From contig NC_026660.2 in the NCBI RefSeq assembly GCF_000004075.3, positions 1,612,001 to 1,676,000 on the forward strand: 64,000 bases of DNA. Direction: 5' to 3'. A program made the translations under genes and the position numbers. The stretch is from Cucumis sativus. Taxonomy: Eukaryota; Streptophyta; Magnoliopsida; Cucurbitales; Cucurbitaceae. Under the pieces are notes generated by a model. That model was given only the letters and a program-made list of their open reading frames with translations, did no database searches and was not told the origin of the DNA. Every line of letters begins with the position of its first letter. Position 1 is the stretch's first letter. This document shows, one piece after another, positions 37,001 to 48,899 of this stretch.

Positions 37001-40000
37001 TCTGCAAATTGTTGGTAAAATAAAAAAGGAGTCAGGAAAGTCAAAATAAAATATAGCATGGATCAATGACAGCTATGAAGCAATCCCAGAATAATACCTA
37101 AAGAAGAAGTAAGAAAAGATAACGGATAAAAAATAGTAACAATGGCTGAGCTGCTATGATAACAAAAGCCGACAAAGGTTTTACGAGGCATTTTCTCTCT
37201 CTTTCCTTTCCCTTTCTCCATAACCATGATTGAACAAATCTTTGAAAGCCACATACCTCATATGGATCTCTTATAACTTCAACCCACCATCTATGAACAT
37301 TAAATGGACTGGCTTTCACAAATCGCAGTAATCCATATAAATCTTCAAGTTTCCTTTGTATGGGAGTCCCTGTGATGCACCAGCGGTGACTAGCATAAAG
37401 TCGTGAAGCCATTTCAGTAGCAGCAGTGGCATTGCTCTCTACCATTTGTCCCTCATCCAAACAAATCCTCCACCAAAATATCCTAGTGAGAGGAGTAGGG
37501 ATAACAGGGTACCTAAAATGAACAGTCCGGATAAATTATCAAAATTTTCAGTTTTGAAAGAGAACTACACTGAAGAAAACATGTCAACATTTCCCCCAAA
37601 TCCCTGTGACTGACAACAAATCAAATATGACCGATCTTGTTAGAAACTTAAAATTACTTGAAAGTAGAAACACAAGCATACCACTACAACTCTGCAGTCA
37701 AATTGTTCGCATGTAGTAAAACAGATATGAAGGGAATAAAGATTCTTTTTTCTCCTCTATTGTTTTATGGAATTACTCTTGTTTACGGCTTTTTCTTGGT
37801 GCAAAACAAAGCACTCTTTTACTCATTACAGCTTATCCTCTTTAGTCAGTAATTGGCCTTCTCTAATGTAGCCACCTTATGGTGTTTGGGATTCTCCCCT
37901 GACTTCATATGTCAATAAAAAAAAAGCTTCTCTAGTGTAGAAGGATATTATCTCTAGAGGCAAATTGGTTAAAACAAGAGAGTACGGCCTTAATCTAAAA
38001 TATTGCACTAACTAGTTACGATGTAAGAAATAAGTGATTAAATTAATGTAAGGAACATTTCTCAAGAAGGTAAGAACAGACCTCTTCTGGAATCTCATGA
38101 AGCGACGATCCCCTTCATGCCTATCAGAATCATGTGATAGGTCTTCTTTAAGCACATCATATGATGTTAAGACTATATCAGAGTTGATAAGATCGTTAAT
38201 CTGCGCAGACAATGTGCCTAAAAGAGAAGTATCCCTCACTCCCTCGTAGACAAGTAGTTTCATTGAACCTGGATGAGTATGACTGGGATAATAAATAATA
38301 ACTGAAAAGTCAGCTTGCACTACCAAATGCAAAAACTTTTAAGTGAGTTAGTGTCAAGTCTTTTCACAAAAGTATCTGATCAAAGATGATATGCATGCAC
38401 GTGAAAACAAAAACAGGTGCAGCCTAATCTACAAAGAAAATGAAATTGAAATGGAGTAACGTCAATGAAACCACAGTTTCTAACTCAGCTCATCACGACA
38501 CCTTCATTTTCATCACTAAACCAATTCCAACCCAATGTGATTTCTTTCCAGGGGTTCATAAAAATCTCCCTATCCATACCAGAACTATTGATTGGCACTT
38601 TAGCATAAAAAAAATTGGGTCACAGCAAAGAAGACCTCACATATTTCCTTCTACTAAGCTAATAACACATAAGTGAATTGATGTATGATGTCCTAAGCTA
38701 GAGATCATAGGAACCATCATGCTCAGATGCAAAGCATCTGATCAAGTGAAAGCTTCATGATATTAGACAGCAAAAGTATATTTGTAATTCTCGACTGCTG
38801 TTCTTAGGAGAATAGGGAGATCCACCATGCAACCTTTTATTCCCTTTACCATTATTTATTAAGTAATCCAATGTCTTATTGAAAGAAAAATTGTAAATTT
38901 GGCTGCCGCTTATCAAACCTGATATAGTCAGTAGTCACAAGTGACTTAGCAACATTTCCAAGTTAATAGAGATGGTAAAGTTGCAGGTGTACAAAAAATC
39001 AAATGCAAAGGCACTCTCATGAATGATATAAGTAGAAATATGGTCAACTGAGAGTATACCGTAAAATCTCAGCTTGCCACTGGAATAATATGGGAGCAGG
39101 ACAGACAATTAGAGTTGCACCTGTAGCCATTGGGGAATCAGTAGCCTGCATCAGCTCTAAACAAGGTGTACAAACATGTTCCTCAGCTCTAACAATTACA
39201 TTTAATGTATTCCTATTATTTCTCTTTTCCCTTCTACTGTTCCCATCCTCAGTGTCAACGGATTTGACAATTCTTCCTTTAGGTGAATAACCAACGCAAT
39301 CAGCATGTTGCCATGCATCACAAATATCACATTGCACCCATAACCCTTTGTACCTGTAATTTTCACTAACAGCTCCGCACAGACACTCAATACGCTCTCT
39401 TTTCAATCTTTTAAATTCGGTTCTCTGATCTTCAACAAGCTGTTGGACTTCAACATCAAACCCTTTTCGGCCTTCAAACACTGACATCTGATGAGAAAGT
39501 ATGCATGCCAGTAGCTCAATAGTTTTTCCTAGACCCATCTCATCTGCAAAAATCGAATCATTCAGACAAAATAACGACCATAAGAATAGCTAATTGCATC
39601 AGAGGTCATGCTCATAATAAATGAAATGCCTAGTTCAGGAAACTATAATGAATTTTCATTAGTGGGAATTACCAGCTAGAATGCCCCCGTAAACATGTGG
39701 CAAAACTTGCTCTGCATTCAAAGTAAGATTTCCACTGTAGATAAACAGAAGTAAGCATACAAGAGGAAAAGTAGGTTTTCCTAACTACATCGAGAAACAC
39801 ATATTTTCAACTTTATTCATGCCACAAAACCACACTCAAAAGTAAAGATGGTGGTACCTGAAAGGATTGTAGAACACTCTCAAACAAGTGTCAAGACATT
39901 TCAGGGCCATACACAAGGGAGATATAAGCTGCACATTTTCCCCTAAACCTGAATTTCCAGAAAATCCTTTCTCCCGCTGTATCATCCAGTAGGCAGCACG

Positions 40001-40993
40001 ACGCTGATAAGGTCTTAGTTTCGGAAGCAAATTGGGAATATCTTCATCAAGCATGGGTTCATCTCTACATTGAACTAGCAATCAAAAAATGGGAAAGGCA
40101 GAAAAACAAATACGTTCTGTAAGTTAAAACTAGATACATGAGTAAATGAGCACTAACTATACTCACTTGGATGGCTTAATGGCATCATAAAAGCCAATAG
40201 TATCAAAATTTGCATGTTTTCTAGAGTTGGACGTGTCATCCCCCGCCTCATGATGCAAATGAGTGTCCATATTAGACGATTTAACAACTCCATACTTGAC
40301 CTCAGATAATACTACTTCAGGGCGCAACCAAGTGATGGTATTCATCATACTCTTTTTCCACAACTGCCTGCCATTATCAAATATTGACTCACAAGCATCA
40401 AAAGCACTCGATAGTATTTCCACCCTCAACCTCAGAGATCCCATATTTTGGGAAAAAGGAACGCCATCAACTGGCCTCAACGTCATAAGCTTCAGATTTG
40501 CAAGATGAACAAGGCCAGAAATGGCCTCATCAGGTCCATCTAAATTACCCGATAACACCACCGAGCAAGCTTTTACATCTTCCTCCATGTCTCTCTCAAT
40601 GAATTCCAAAAATGTATCATTTGAAGATAAAACAGGCCAATGACCAAACTTAATACGATCAAGGAGAGATCCATTCACATTGCACAACCGAAACCTTAAC
40701 GAGTATCTCGAGTTCTCACGAACACTTTTATCCAAGCAAAAACCAACAAAAGGGTGTTCTAACCTTACATCCGCTAGAAAAACTTCAGAAATATCATAGT
40801 GCTCATTGGAATACCATCCACTTCGATCAACTTCAACAAAAATGGGCTCGTTAACCCCGTCAAGTTTGATGTCTGATGATTCCACAGCAGTTTCCACAAC
40901 CTCGTTAATATCAAGTTGTGTCTTGTGATCCCCACGGTCTTCAAATCTTATTCCTCCAGAGCGATTAGGTTGCTTTTGCTTCCTTCTACCCAT
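28074..40993 (-). CDS. SHPRH: SHPRH-type SNF2 helicase with PHD and RING fingers
   Basis: Predicted nuclear DNA-dependent translocase and E3 ubiquitin ligase of the Rad5/SHPRH family, which act on stalled replication forks. Nineteen exons from the 5' end: 40993-40167, 40064-39858, 39734-39673, 39543-39060, 38282-38082, 37512-37257, 37001-36761, 36638-36469, 36392-35793, 35535-35372, 35253-35037, 34957-34757, 31444-31328, 31053-30808, 30660-30456, 29928-29720, 29023-28872, 28761-28491, 28325-28074; 1693 residues. Motif I is DEMGLGKT (366-373). A PHD finger is inserted at about 419-493 (C419, C421, C437, C440, H445, C448, C490, C493). Motif II is DEGQ at 613-616. The RING finger is C1376, C1379, C1392, H1394, C1397, C1400, C1421, C1424. 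Motif VI is QAISRVHRIGQ (1590-1600). The exon 10 acceptor is weak and exon 11 uses an internal AG (35253) chosen because it keeps frame. Intron 12 carries a LINE. Confidence 0.93.
29514..29684. repeat. Recent 86-base tandem duplication in SHPRH intron 16
   Basis: Two adjacent copies, 29514-29599 and 29600-29684, differ at only one base that I can see (TGGAAAT against TGCAAAT). The near identity points to a recent event. It lies just inside the intron near the exon 16 donor and does not touch coding sequence. Confidence 0.95.
31986..34371 (-). mobile_element. Degenerate LINE (non-LTR retrotransposon) in SHPRH intron 12
   Basis: A 2.4-kb element in the same orientation as SHPRH. It is flanked by an 18-base target duplication, ACGTGGACATATGTTTAA (31968-31985) and ACGTGGACATATATTTAA (34372-34389), with one mismatch. 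The 3' end on the minus strand finishes in a short A run. From the 3' end, 32223-32924 encodes an RT-associated zinc-binding domain (LPTHYISPHICPFC, QHIFFECIYANKCWNKLF) and then IWCSAVKAILAEIWFERNQR. Upstream, 33000-33560 encodes the end of the reverse transcriptase (FFWEGNN, EEGGLGLDKLKIRNMAL, YCMSTFLMPEKV, KLYKWKRF) with stops and a frame change. The 5' 300 bases begin CT-rich and carry an ATG frame soon closed. The endonuclease and catalytic RT core are missing, so it is dead and internally deleted. Confidence 0.9.
33641..33691. repeat. Perfect 19-base inverted repeat inside the LINE
   Basis: GTTATTAGAGAGAATTTCA at 33641-33659 is followed, after 13 bases, by its exact reverse complement at 33673-33691. 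The rest of the element is badly decayed, so a perfect hairpin of this length stands out. Confidence 0.97.
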
Positions 40994-41880
40994 TCTATAA
41001 CAATTTTAACAAAAAATAGAGCAAGCTCAAACAATTAAAATGTAATTGAAATGGAAAGGTAAACTATAGTAGTAGTAAGCAGACAACAAAAAATTAACTC
41101 AAATGAATATCTAAATGAAAAGAAATATAAAGCCACTACTTTCTTTTGAGTACAAATGGGGTAGGATTTGAACCACAGAATTCTTGATCCTCAAGACATT
41201 CTGCTAGTTGAGTTAAGCTCTTTTCGGCATATAAAGCAACTAATTACTACGTTACACACAGGTAAAATCCAATATACATACATATAAGTTCATAAATACA
41301 TAAGAAAAATATGCATACATATAGAGAAAGAGGTGCTGTTGCATATGATAGAATTCAACAAAATTTAATGAAAATGTGAGAAAATAAGATAAAACATAAA
41401 AAAACTGAACCTGAGAAACAAGTATATAAAGTCTAGAAAATCACCTGACAAAAGTATGAAGCTCTATAGCTATAAAAAAAAAAAGAAAAATTTAGAACAA
41501 AATGCGAGAGAGTAAAGACTGAACCTGGGAAGCAAAGAGTGTGTTTATAGGTGCGCAACCATGATGAAGAAGCCAAAAATTCTTGTGTTGGTGATGAAAT
41601 TTAAGTGAAATTAGAGCGAAAATACATTGGGGGTAAACTGCAGGGTTACTTGAAATGCAGGAAGCCAACGAATACAACTTCCATTCAGCGTTCGATACGT
41701 CGTTTTGGGTAAGAGAGAGACTCGGCTTCGACCGATCTATCGATTATGCGATCGTCACGGTGACGTAGAGTCGGTTTGGTTCGGCCTCAATGACACAGTT
41801 ACGAACAAAAATGGGCCCACCCGGTTCTTATTTTCATTGGCTTGAATGGCTTACTCCATAGTACCCTAATCTTTTCCACT
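40994..41880. other. SHPRH 5' region
   Basis: Leader and promoter side of SHPRH. A purine-poor to AT-rich stretch runs to about 41690, then a more GC-rich block (41690-41830) with CGTCACGGTGACG at 41754-41766, a near-palindrome containing TGACG. A leader intron is likely, because GT and AG words flank 41000-41500, but I cannot place its ends. It contains the tRNA-like repeat at 41155-41225. Confidence 0.4.
41155..41225 (-). repeat. tRNA-like SINE fragment (candidate)
   Basis: On the minus strand the words AGCTTAACTCAACTAGCAGA and, about 30 bases on, GTGGTTCAAATCCTACCCC resemble the A and B boxes of a tRNA gene promoter. GGTTCAAATCC matches the B box consensus well. There is no closed cloverleaf with a proper acceptor stem, so this is a tRNA-derived repeat rather than a working tRNA. 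Confidence 0.5.
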
Positions 41881-42968
41881 CCCAATATATAGCAATATTT
41901 TTAAGAATTTTAAATAGGATATGTTGATGGGATTAAAGGAACCATGGTTAAAAGAGTAAACACAAAAGAAAATCCTAGAAATGAGCCCAAAATTGGGTTA
42001 GAGCTCTTCGACATTGTCTCCCGTGGGGTGAGCTTATGCTAATGTCATAACAAACTATAGCATGCGAGTGAGAGTACCCTATGCAATGAGTCTACATAAG
42101 ATTAGATCACAAAATACTAACCACCTAGGTAACTTAGTCTTAATCCTGAGTGTATTATGATCTTCTATTAGCAAGAAATTGTCTTTCAATTTATATGGGT
42201 GAGAGTCACCAGTTTTTTAACTTAATATATTTATCATTTTGGGGACAAGACCGAGTGGAGAGTTGAGAATATAATCACACAAAATGAATTTATGCATTCT
42301 CGATTTTATGGTAAGTGGATGAGTGTTCCCTTAAATAGTGTCTATGGAACTTAAACAAAGGGCACTATTCTCTCTATGGCACAAGAGAAATTTTTGTTTA
42401 TTGGTTGGACCATAAACATGTTGTTCATTAGAGGAGCACTCGTATTTAAGAACCAGAAGTAACCCTAGGGTAAAATAGTAATTTGTCTCAACTAGTGTTA
42501 CGAACACTTGTGAAAGACTAACTTATTATTGTTCGTTTATATCATGGACACAAAAATATATTTACACTGAGAAGAGTTCAACTACGAGTTTTTAGTAAAG
42601 TGTACACACAGTTAACGAATGTTGTTAATTAATTGGTTCAGACAATTACTTTCATATCATTGTAGTTTATGATCTATAAGTCAATTAAGTCCTCTTTCTA
42701 GCTCGTAAATGGTAATGAGATTTATTTGTATTGGTTGTAATTTGAAATATTCAAATTTACTTTGTGAATTAATATAAGGACTTTATATCTTAATTTTATT
42801 TTATTATATAAATTTAATTTTGAATATGATTCAAAATTAATTTAGAAGAGGATGAAATATTTGAATAAGTTCAAATAGTAAATTAATGTGAATTGGATTC
42901 ATATTAAAATTATATATCAACATTTAATGTGTATATGATACACATTAAAACTATAGGTTATGAGAGAA
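41881..42968. mobile_element. Candidate non-coding retroelement remnant
   Basis: This block has the same balanced, non-coding texture as 3780-5260 and no gene-like frame. Words such as GGGGACAAGACCGAGTGGAG and GTGTACACACAGTTAACGAA suggest a once-structured sequence such as an LTR. No ends or target duplications found. Limits are approximate. Confidence 0.3.
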
Positions 42969-43196
42969 ATTTATAGGGGTGTTTGCAAAAATAGCAAAAA
43001 AAAAAAAATGATAATATGTCTTATGTTACTACATTTTCTAAATTGCAAAAGTAACAAATTTAGAAGCAGATAGTCTTCTGATAACCCTCTAATAGTTGTC
43101 TGATATATCGAATTGCTTATCATATTTATAATATGCAAAAAAGAGGTGTTACGGGGCCTTTTTCTAAAAAATTTTTGTCATCTAATATAGTTCTCA
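42969..43196. repeat. Dispersed repeat, copy 2 (first copy at 5819)
   Basis: Diverged direct copy of 5819-6050: shared GCAAAAATAGC, long A run, ATGATAATATG, TTTTCTAAATT, AACAAATTTAGAA and TTTTTGTCATCTAATA in the same order. Here it is followed by AT-rich sequence with TCTATCACT words, like those in the hAT-like element interior. Confidence 0.6.
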
Positions 43197-43199
43197 AAC

Positions 43200-44250
43200 T
43201 TTTAGTATCGTTGGTAAATTTATCATCGATATAGTCTATCACTAGGAGAAATTTATCAATGATGTCTATCACTTATAAAATTTTGTTATATTGCAATTTT
43301 TTAAAAATTGTTATATATTTAGTTATTATCTTAAAAGTTTACCAATATTTTTCTTTTATCAAAATAAGTTTTTATTTTTTATTTTTTATATATCTACTTT
43401 TTCACTGACAATTTAAGAAATTAAGTCAAATTTAAAAATTTGAAGTAGTTCTAATAAAGTTCTCTTTTAGAGTTTTCTAAAAATTCAATTATTTTACTTA
43501 ACAAAACAAAACTAAAAGCTTTGGTAAATTTTTGTTAAAAGCTCATGAAAAAATTGGAGAGAAAATATATTTTGTAAGACTTTTTATTTTTAAATCTGCA
43601 TCTATTTGACACCTTTAAAAAGTATCTAATAAAGTCTTTTAATTTTGTGTTTAAAAACGAATACTTGATAGTATGTATAACAAATTTTGATCTAATCCAA
43701 GTTTTACCATTACGGACAATTAGACTACCAAAATCAAGCATTTTCTTTTACCTTGGGAGACTTCATTGTCTGTTCTATTTTAAGTCTCCTCAATTTTAAA
43801 ATAGAGAGACTAATTCGACACAATGCCCTAAACTTCCATAAAAGATCATTCATTTCTCAACTTGGTAATTTATAAATGCCAAATTACACCCAAAACTATT
43901 ATCATTCCAAGCTAACTATAAAACTCAGGAGGTATTATCCTCAACCATCGAAACTAGTAGTGCATTTAAATCCCTTCTGATCTACATAAGAATGTAATAT
44001 ACACAACCTTTATATAACAGACTCCTGTCTCTATTTTTATTATAAAACATATCAAACTCCTCTTCTGTAACCTGTGTTAAATACAAATAATAGAAGCAAA
44101 AGGGTAGCTACCTATATTTATAACGAATCTCTAAATACATTATTTTACGTGGAAGATCGCCAAGAACATGGTCAAGCTCGTTATGCATTGCACTGTTTGA
44201 AGATCCCAAATGTTACAGCTTCATCAGTTCCTGGGTGATCTAAAATCATA
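43200..44250. other. AT-rich spacer and EDR4 3' flank
   Basis: No gene recognised up to about 44100. The last 200 bases are probably the 3' untranslated region of the EDR4-like gene. Confidence 0.5.
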
Positions 44251-44359
44251 ATCAAATGTAATGTCGGGTTCCGAAAGACCCAATTGTTTCCATTCCATTC
44301 TCTTCGTACTCTCATTGTCATTCATACTCTCTTATTCAATCTGCCAACCAAAAGTTACC

Positions 44360-47300
44360 TTAGTATTTCCTCTGCATGCTTCTTCTTGGTGCATCCAATC
44401 CTTTAAAGACTTGGCTTGGAGAAGAATAGCCCATGAGTCGATGAAGTGGGGAATTTGACTTGGTTGAGAATTTTCCAACTTCGGAGGACAGCTTATCAGC
44501 CTTGTAGGCTGGGGAGGACGGATCACCGGATTGGTAACTTCTCTTTATATGCTCGAATTTGTTTCGGGAACTATGTTCTTTCTCCATGTCTTGGTGAGAC
44601 GAGTGCGGTAAGACTATGGTATCACCTATTTCTCTGGAGCCACTTTTGCCCATAGCGAGAGCATAATTATCGTGTTCATGGGCCTCGTATGGTGGAGGTT
44701 CTGCAACACTCTGTACATATGGAACAATATGAGTTCTGCTCTGAAGAGAGAACTCAAGAACCTTTGAGCAATGACCACACTTGAGCCGCTTGCATCGCCT
44801 TTTCACCAAGAGAAATTCAGCAGGAATCTGCAGTAGCTTCAAGCAGTAGTAACAAGTTACGAAAGGGGCGCCTCCAGCCATTGGTCTTAGATGATGCTTG
44901 GCGAAATGATTTTTCTCTCTCAAATGATTCCTACCATGATTTCGATGGTTCAAATGATCAGATTGCATATGAATGCCCCTTGCAGACAACTGCGTGCTTA
45001 GAAAATGTTGGGGACTAGATGCACATGAGCTGTATTGACTGTAATAGTCATTATCGATATGCGGCATACGGGCCCCTTGATTGTGCCAGTGTTCAGATGG
45101 AAGCAGCTGCCTTGAGTGAGGGAAGTTTTCAGGGAAGTGTTCCATGCCGAACGAATGTTGTCCAGGATAATTAACTTGAGGACCACTAACAACCTTCACA
45201 GCAGAAGTCATCCGTGACAACGGATGTTGTCCAGAATAATTTATTTGAGGCCCGTTTCTTCGGTGGAAAGAAGGATATTCTGAGTCATGCCAGCTTTCCT
45301 CCTGAGGAATCTGATGATCATAGTACATTGGCGCCCATCCATCCCTCTGTACAGATCCCATGGATACCCTTTCGCTTGCATTCCCGTTTAGATTGCAGCT
45401 TTTCTCTAGCTGATCCTGCAGTTCATAAACCATTCTCAACAATCTAGCCTTGTCCTCATCCTGGTCCACAAAATTTTCTGATAAATGCATTCTTGAATCA
45501 TGGGGTTCATCAAACACAGAACTAGAAGCGCTTCCACTTTCGTAGCCACCTAAGTGGTTGGTTCCATGTAACGACAACTTACTTTGGTATTTCTCTCTCC
45601 TTAACCTGCTTCTACTTTGCATTGGAATATCCTGTCTTCTGTGTTCCAGTACATCATTTTGATTCCGTTCATGGTATTCTATGCCATAATGCTTCTCATG
45701 AGATGAAGTTTCCCGGGAATTCCTTCCTTCAATTGGAACTTCAGAATCCCTCGCCACTGCATTGCTGTTCATCAAGGACTGTTCCCTTCTTCTACGTTCT
45801 ACAGCAGTAAGAAAGGTGGCAGCATGATGATTGTTCTGTAACGAACGTTTATGATGGTCCAAGAACTGATCATCCATTCCATCATATGAGGATACACTTC
45901 CATCACATGCAAAAGAATGTTTGGTTGTTAAAATTTTGGCCATACCAGAAATGTCACCACTAAGTTTAGAGCACTGATTCACTTCCATACATGCAAAACT
46001 TTCTACAGGAATTTGGTGATCAGAATCATGGCTAGTAATTTTCAGAGGTGCCTCTCCTCGTTCAGCAAGAGGAGCAAGAATCTTAGGTGAAATGCTTGTC
46101 CCCACATGTGCGTTTGAAATACTTGAACTTTCTAAATCAGAACGAATTTCCTTACTATCATCAAGTTTTGGACTTTCTTCTCCTGACAGTAAGATTTGAT
46201 CAACTATCTCGTCTTCTGAATGGTCTACACTTGAGGGCTTGTCATTCTCACGACTAGCAATCTCATTCGCAGAAGACACTTGATCTGAATATCCAGATTG
46301 CTCGCCATGGCAAGCAAGAGAGTCAGTTAAAGGTATCTGAACAAGTTGCTCGCTGTGGTTGCCTTCTTCTTCCTTTTGATCTCTCTCATCATTTGGATCC
46401 ACAACAGACTCCCCAGAGAATGGGATCGTCATTACTTCATGACTTGAAGTGCTAGTTTCCGTTACTTTTGTAGGATCTTGTCCTGAGAGGTTAGCCTTCC
46501 CATGAGAAGAAAATTCAATTCTAGAATAGGATTGATTTGAGCAGCTCGGTTGCTCGCCGTGGCAAGCTGGGGATTCATTGTAGCTTCCAGAATCTTTTAG
46601 GCATTCAGTTGACTTTATATGAGCAAGCTGCTCCTGACTAATGTCTCCACATTCCTTCTGACCCTTCACATCATTTGGATCTGTAAAACACTCTTCAGAG
46701 GATGGGATAGTTCCTTCCGGACTTGACATGCAATAGTCCTCTTGTTCGGGAGCATCTCTGCATGGCAGCTTGCGATTGTCGTGATGGGTGGCCTCTTCTC
46801 CAGAACAATCTCGACTTGGAAATCCTAACGGCCCATCATTAACAGCGTGAGAATCATTTCTAGCATGGGTTTGGCATTCACCCAACTTCCGACGAACAAG
46901 TTGCTCACTGCTACTACCTCCAAATTCATCTTGGTCCTCCTCAGCATCTGGATCTATGACACACTCACCAGAGGATGGAATAATAGCTTCATGACTTGAT
47001 GAAGAAATGCTAGCTTCATCTGCTTTTAAGAGATCTCCATCAGAGAGTTCGCCATTCTCATGATTAGTTTCATCATCACTTCTAGCATTCCTTTGCTGCA
47101 CGCTCAAAGCCGAATGAACAAGATTCTCGCTGCTCCATTCTCTAGATTCATTCGTATCTCTCTCATTGCTTAAGACCAAATTAGACTCACCATGACGTGG
47201 AATAACTGCTTCGTGGTTTGAAATGCTAGCCTGGTTACCTTCAGAAGGGGGATGGACTTCATGTCTCTGGGCAGAATCTCTGTTTTGTGAACCCAATTCA

Positions 47301-47730
47301 GTATTGTGAGAACTGTCTCTTTGACTTTTTGCTGCATGAAGGGTCAAGATAAATCCAATAAGAACTTGGAAAAATAACAACAGTTATCACATACAGGGAA
47401 ATACAGAAGACAAATGAATAAGAACTTCAGACGTTCTCACACAGTATACCATAAATCAAAGTGGTTTTTTCCCTCATATCCTAAAACTCCCTAACTTTCA
47501 CGCCTCAAAATGTGAAATATACTTGCATACTGGAAATGAAAGGTCAGTAACTCGGTGGTTTTAGTTTCCCCGAGAGCTGTCTACTTTGTCAGAAATGAAG
47601 AGCATTTACCTACAAGAATTGCATCACATCCACCACATTTGTAAACAGGAATATCAGGCAACTCCGGAAGAAGCCGACGGCATCTAGGACACTTTACCAA
47701 TCGAATTTTAGCAGTCAATCCAGTGGCCAT
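44360..47730 (-). CDS. EDR4: EDR4-like protein (ENHANCED DISEASE RESISTANCE 4 family)
   Basis: Plant-only family. The Arabidopsis member acts in the endomembrane system and limits salicylic-acid-dependent defence and cell death; that role is assumed here by homology. Two coding exons, 47730-47610 and 47331-44360, encode 1030 residues. The N-terminus carries a zinc-ribbon-like pair, CPRC at 14-17 and CGGC at 32-35, within the family signature LLPELPDIPVYKCGGC. A long, acidic, serine-rich and probably disordered middle follows, with four diverged repeats near residues 80, 154, 245 and 338. The conserved C-terminal zinc ribbon (DUF3133 type) uses C867, C870, C892 and C895 within FVTCYYCLKLLQIP and KRLKCGHCSKVLEFSL. 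The end has LHRLMGYSSPSQVFKGL, also typical. The start is taken from the family N-terminus. The largest single exon alone misses the first zinc pair. No transmembrane segment is seen. Confidence 0.88.
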
Positions 47731-48850
47731 GTTGTCCCAAAGACTGGTCTCTCCAAACACTTAATGGCCCCACCTCAGCAATAAATGAAGATGTTTCATA
47801 AATCTGCAGTCAAATATAAGCATTACGTTATTTACTTAACTATGAACAGGCACACAAAAGATTTTAAATCAACACTAAAAATTCCAAAGCTTAAGGACAG
47901 GTTAACTATAATAAGTCTCAAAAACTCTCCTTAATTCAAAATTAGCATGAAACTCAACAAACTGACAATTGGTATTAAATAGGAAGAAAATAACATTACA
48001 CAAACTCAACCAAGCCTAATTTAAATCTCCACTAAACCATTTCACAAACTAAATCTAAAACTTCAAGTTGGTATTTGATCACTTAGGATAATTAATTTTA
48101 TTAGAAGTCATAAGAAAAAGTCAACCTTCAACAGCCAATTTAATCTTAACACAACATAAAAAATATTTATTGAAAACTCAATTCCACTAGTTTCATAAAC
48201 CATCATACTTCTCAGATTAATCAGCACTAGAATAGAAAGCTCCATAAACTGATCGAACGAGACACAAAAAACTAAAACAACGACTAATTGATCTCCCACA
48301 CATGAGCTGGGTAGAACAGAATCCTCAAAATTCAGAAAGAAATGGAAACAAAACAGCAAAAAAAAAAAAAAAAAAATCAGAAAACAGAACACCAACCAAA
48401 GTACCAAACACTTGCGAAATTGATAAACAGAACAAGCCCCAAAACCATAGATCAGATCGAGAAAAACCAAACAAGAATCTGTACAGTACATGAGAAAAAC
48501 CAAACCGCGCACCCAAAAACACTGTAATTAAACAAAAAATAAAGAACCCCAGTTCCCAGCTTTTGTAGTTAACTAAAAATTCGCAGAGGGAGAGAGAAAT
48601 AAGAACCTGCGCAGAAAATTTGCATGAGTTTCTTTTCTTAGACGCAAAGCATATGAAAAAAAGAACGACCCAGAAGGAAATTTGCAAAACCCTCGCAGTT
48701 AGTCAAGGAGAGAAAAGTCGAGGCCATGAAAGAACATTGCAAATTTCTCATGCACTTCGAATTAGAGACGAAGACTGACCCATCCCGCGGGTAAAGAAGA
48801 AGAAGAAGCAGAAGAAGAAGAAGAAGAAGAAGTTGAAGTCAGAGGATGGA
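47731..48850. other. EDR4 leader region
   Basis: The 5' untranslated region of the EDR4-like gene, very probably with one or more leader introns: the block 48600-48780 has leader-like composition and is separated from the coding start by about 850 AT-rich bases. A frame of 134 codons on the minus strand here is rich in F, L, V and S and looks like non-coding T-rich sequence. Confidence 0.4.
48794..48832. repeat. GAA-type trinucleotide repeat
   Basis: A run of about 13 AAG/GAA units with one interruption (GCA), read as a TTC run in the EDR4 direction. It lies just upstream of, or in, the EDR4 leader, where CT-rich tracts are common in plants. Confidence 0.9.
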
Positions 48851-48899
48851 GCCTTTTTTTCTTTCCAAACAAAGGAGTTGACTGGACTGGAGAAGCCAA

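Noticed and set aside
48108..48512. 134-codon minus-strand frame upstream of EDR4
   Set aside because: Rich in F, L, V and C from T-rich leader sequence; no domain; fits a 5' leader intron.
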